From positions 3,844,001 through 3,908,000 of the forward strand of contig NZ_CP064266.1 in the NCBI RefSeq assembly GCF_022811845.1: DNA of 64,000 bases. The letters are read 5' to 3'. Below, piece after piece: positions 61,817-64,000 of the stretch. The translations under genes and the position numbers were made by a program. Positions within the stretch are counted from its first letter, which is position 1. Each line of letters begins with the position of its first letter. Source of the stretch: Bacillus pseudomycoides (lineage in GTDB: Bacteria; Bacillota; Bacilli; Bacillales; Bacillaceae_G). Under the pieces are notes generated by a model that was given only the letters and a program-made list of their open reading frames with translations, made no database searches and had not been told where the DNA came from.

Positions 61817-62572
61817 ATGCGTCATACAGTTATTTTTAAAATACTGATTTTTTTTGTCTTAATCGGTATATCTGTATTTGTTAGTAGTGGGCAAACGAGA
61901 AATGTCCAAGCCTTTTCTAATCAAGTAATTCAAAGAGGTGCGTCTGGAGAGGATGTTATTGAATTACAGTCTCGATTGAAATATAACGGATTTTATACTG
62001 GAAAAGTCGATGGTGTATTTGGCTGGGGTACATATTGGGCACTAAGAAACTTTCAACAAAAGTTTGGTTTACCTGTAGACGGCTTAGCAGGAGCTAAGAC
62101 GAAGCAGATGCTTGTAAAAGCAACAAAGTATGAGAAATCAACTGCTAATAAAGGGAATACAGGTGGACAAAGTAATAAACCAACTCAAAATAAAGGTACA
62201 AATGTGCCAAATGGTTATTCACAAAATGATATTCAATTAATGGCGAACGCAGTTTATGGTGAATCCCGAGGTGAGCCATATTTAGGACAAGTAGCAGTTG
62301 CGGCTGTTATTTTGAATCGCGTGACAAGTGCGTCATTCCCAAATACAGTATCGGGTGTGATTTTTGAGCCACGTGCATTTACAGCGGTTGCCGATGGTCA
62401 AATTTATTTAACACCGAATGAAACTGCGAAAAAAGCAGTATTAGATGCTATCAATGGCTGGGATCCTACAGGAAATGCACTTTATTATTTCAATCCAGAT
62501 ACTGCAACGAGTAAATGGATTTGGAGTCGACCACAAATTAAAAAAATCGGCAAACATATTTTCTGTAAATAG
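61817..62572 (+). CDS. sleB: Spore cortex-lytic enzyme SleB
   Basis: 251 residues from the ATG at 61817 with AAGGAGGG upstream. A signal peptide covers about 1-30. A peptidoglycan-binding domain follows (IQRGASGEDVIELQSRL, GVFGWGTYWALRNFQQKFG). After a Gly/Asn/Thr-rich linker comes the hydrolase domain with catalytic Glu in NAVYGESRGEPYLGQVAVAA. It is a lytic transglycosylase that degrades muramic-lactam cortex during germination. It overlaps functionally with ypeB 15 bases downstream. Confidence 0.95.
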   Translation: MRHTVIFKILIFFVLIGISVFVSSGQTRNVQAFSNQVIQRGASGEDVIELQSRLKYNGFYTGKVDGVFGWGTYWALRNFQQKFGLPVDGLAGAKTKQMLVKATKYEKSTANKGNTGGQSNKPTQNKGTNVPNGYSQNDIQLMANAVYGESRGEPYLGQVAVAAVILNRVTSASFPNTVSGVIFEPRAFTAVADGQIYLTPNETAKKAVLDAINGWDPTGNALYYFNPDTATSKWIWSRPQIKKIGKHIFCK

Positions 62573-62587
62573 AGTGGAGGTGAAGGA

Positions 62588-63928
62588 ATGTTAAGAGGTA
62601 TCATAATTGTATTGTTAACAATCGGTGTAGTCGGAACAGGATATTGGGGTTATAAAGAACACCAAGAAAAAAATGCGGTATTAATTCGGGCAGAAAACAG
62701 CTATCAGCGTGCTTTTCATGATCTAGCATATGAGGTGGATTTACTGCACGATAAAATTGGAACAACACTCGCAATGAATTCACGAACATCTTTATCACCG
62801 GCACTAGCAGATGTATGGCGTTTAACATCAGAAGCCCGTTCTGATGTAGGGCAACTTCCTTTAACATTAATGCCGTTTAATAAAACCGAGGAATTTCTAG
62901 CGAATATTGGTGACTTTAGTTATCGTACTGCAATTCGTGATTTAGAGAAAGAACCTTTAAATGATCAAGAATATAAAGCATTGCAAAGTTTATATTCTAA
63001 TGCAGCTGATATTCAAGACGAACTTCGGAAAGTGCAACATCTTGTCTTGAAAAATAATTTACGTTGGATGGATGTAGAACTTGCACTTGCGTCAAATAAA
63101 GATCCAGCAGATAACACGATTATTGATGGGCTTAAAACGGTTGAGAAAAATGTAGCATCCTATTCTTCAAATAATTTCGGTCCGACTTTTACAAGCATGC
63201 AGAAGGCGAAAAAAGGCGGTTTTGAAGCAAAGGGTAAAGCGATTTCAAAAGATGAAGCGGCAAAAATCGCAAAATCATTTTTAAATTTAAAAGGCAATGA
63301 AAAAGTAGAAGTTGAGAAAAGTGGAAAGGGTGCTAAAGAATCGTTTTATAGTGTAAAGATTCAAGATCCTGAAACAAAGAATGAATTTTATATGGACATT
63401 ACCGAAAAAGGTGGATATCCAATATGGGTAATGAATAACCGTGAAATTAAGGAACAAAAAATTAGTTTGAATGATGCAGGAAGTAAAGGGTTAACTTTCT
63501 TAAAAGATCATAAGTTTACAAATATGGAGTTCTTTGATAGTTCACAATACGATAATATTGGTGTGTTTACGTACGTTGTTAATGAGAATAATGTGCGTAT
63601 TTATCCAGAAGCGATTCAAATGAAAATTGCTTTAGATGATGGATCAATTGTTGGCTTTTCCGCAAAAGAATATTTAGCATCCCATCAAAAACGGACCATT
63701 CCAACTGCAAAATTAACGGCTGCTGATGCAAGAAAGAAAATCAATCCAGATGTAAAAGTAATGGAAGAACGTAAAGCGATTGTTGTAAATGATGTGCATA
63801 AGGAAGTACTATGCTACGAATTTGTAGGTACATTAGGAAAAGATACGTACCAAATTTTTATTAATGCGAATGACGGAACAGAAGAAAAAGTGAAAAAGAT
63901 GCAAGCTGTAGAAAAAATTTATGATTAA
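62588..63928 (+). CDS. ypeB: Germination protein YpeB
   Basis: 446 residues with one N-terminal membrane helix (about 2-20), a helical domain of some 200 residues and C-terminal PepSY-like repeats (SKDEAAKIAKSFLNLKG, LNDAGSKGLTFLKD). YpeB is needed to stabilise and localise SleB in the spore. GTGGAGGTG precedes the ATG. It is the second gene of the sleB-ypeB germination operon, expressed in the forespore in related species. Confidence 0.95.
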   Translation: MLRGIIIVLLTIGVVGTGYWGYKEHQEKNAVLIRAENSYQRAFHDLAYEVDLLHDKIGTTLAMNSRTSLSPALADVWRLTSEARSDVGQLPLTLMPFNKTEEFLANIGDFSYRTAIRDLEKEPLNDQEYKALQSLYSNAADIQDELRKVQHLVLKNNLRWMDVELALASNKDPADNTIIDGLKTVEKNVASYSSNNFGPTFTSMQKAKKGGFEAKGKAISKDEAAKIAKSFLNLKGNEKVEVEKSGKGAKESFYSVKIQDPETKNEFYMDITEKGGYPIWVMNNREIKEQKISLNDAGSKGLTFLKDHKFTNMEFFDSSQYDNIGVFTYVVNENNVRIYPEAIQMKIALDDGSIVGFSAKEYLASHQKRTIPTAKLTAADARKKINPDVKVMEERKAIVVNDVHKEVLCYEFVGTLGKDTYQIFINANDGTEEKVKKMQAVEKIYD

Positions 63929-63955
63929 ACATCAATGGATGAAGTGGTGAGAAAA

Positions 63956-64000
63956 ATGAAAATTCTTATATATATGCTTATGATTTGTTTTGCTATTACA
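63956..64000 (+). CDS. Start of a YlaJ/YhcN-like lipoprotein gene (cut by window end)
   Basis: Fifteen codons (MKILIYMLMICFAIT) form a hydrophobic signal-like N-terminus directly after ypeB, with GAAGTGGTGAG upstream. In bacilli sleB-ypeB is usually followed by the YhcN/YlaJ-type lipoprotein; the identification rests on position only. Confidence 0.5.
   Translation, partial: MKILIYMLMICFAIT

Noticed and set aside
1..64000. CRISPR arrays, rRNA or tRNA genes
   Set aside because: No regularly spaced repeats and no rRNA or cloverleaf-like sequence were seen on reading both strands.

Overview
The window looks like chromosomal DNA of a Bacillus cereus-group organism (low GC, strong AGGAGG-type ribosome sites, frequent TTG and GTG starts). 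The best species-level clues are a 546-residue beta-amylase of the B. cereus SpoII type, the spore cortex pair SleB/YpeB, a TetR-controlled kynurenine operon (kynU-kynB-kynA), a ClpP paralogue, an OpuA system and several B. cereus-type small hypothetical genes. I identified everything by reading the sequence; no database search was run.

Layout. 1-9.4 kb: a membrane-anchored hypothetical protein, the oxidative pentose phosphate genes gnd and zwf in convergent orientation, a GNAT and a DUF1349 protein, and a heterodimeric ABC exporter. 9.4-17.1 kb: an accessory island flanked by imperfect copies of the exporter 3' end plus an integrase 3' end. It holds a dead integrase, prophage debris (a broken YqaJ nuclease) and a four-gene minus-strand glycan cassette (rfbF, a two-headed glycosyltransferase, an SDR and rfbG). 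17.2-24 kb: small membrane, spore-like and cupin proteins, the cre-controlled beta-amylase, and an FAD oxidoreductase overlapping an ECF41-type sigma factor. 24-28.4 kb: a methyltransferase with an adenylate-forming ligase, then a TelA-family gene with a membrane partner. 28.4-33.7 kb: a GIY-YIG protein, two frameshift-damaged genes and a YngK-like glycoside hydrolase.

34-40.2 kb: a PTS IIB/IIC pair, a PlsY-like acyltransferase followed by a GNAT-aminotransferase fusion, and a DEAD-box helicase. 40.2-47.5 kb: remnants of a phage module and of an IS end, a ferredoxin-rpiA operon, an ECF sigma factor next to clpP, and OpuA with its binding protein on the opposite strand. 47.6-54.5 kb: a broken coiled-coil gene, a HIT-PP2C-Nudix operon, decayed DUF4181 copies, an SDR, a GNAT, a small exported peptide, a YdcF gene between short direct repeats, and another Nudix gene. 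54.5-58.1 kb: the kynurenine pathway from tryptophan to anthranilate with its divergent TetR regulator and a visible operator. 58.2-64 kb: a zinc finger protein, a serine hydrolase, a Pr6Pr pseudogene, a lipoprotein, a DUF3889 protein and the start of the sleB-ypeB-(ylaJ-like) germination operon.

The most distinctive items are the glycan island with its duplicated integration boundaries, the tandem-domain glycosyltransferase, the PlsY-like/GNAT-aminotransferase pair (a candidate lipid-modifying system), and an unusual number of genes broken by small indels or stops.
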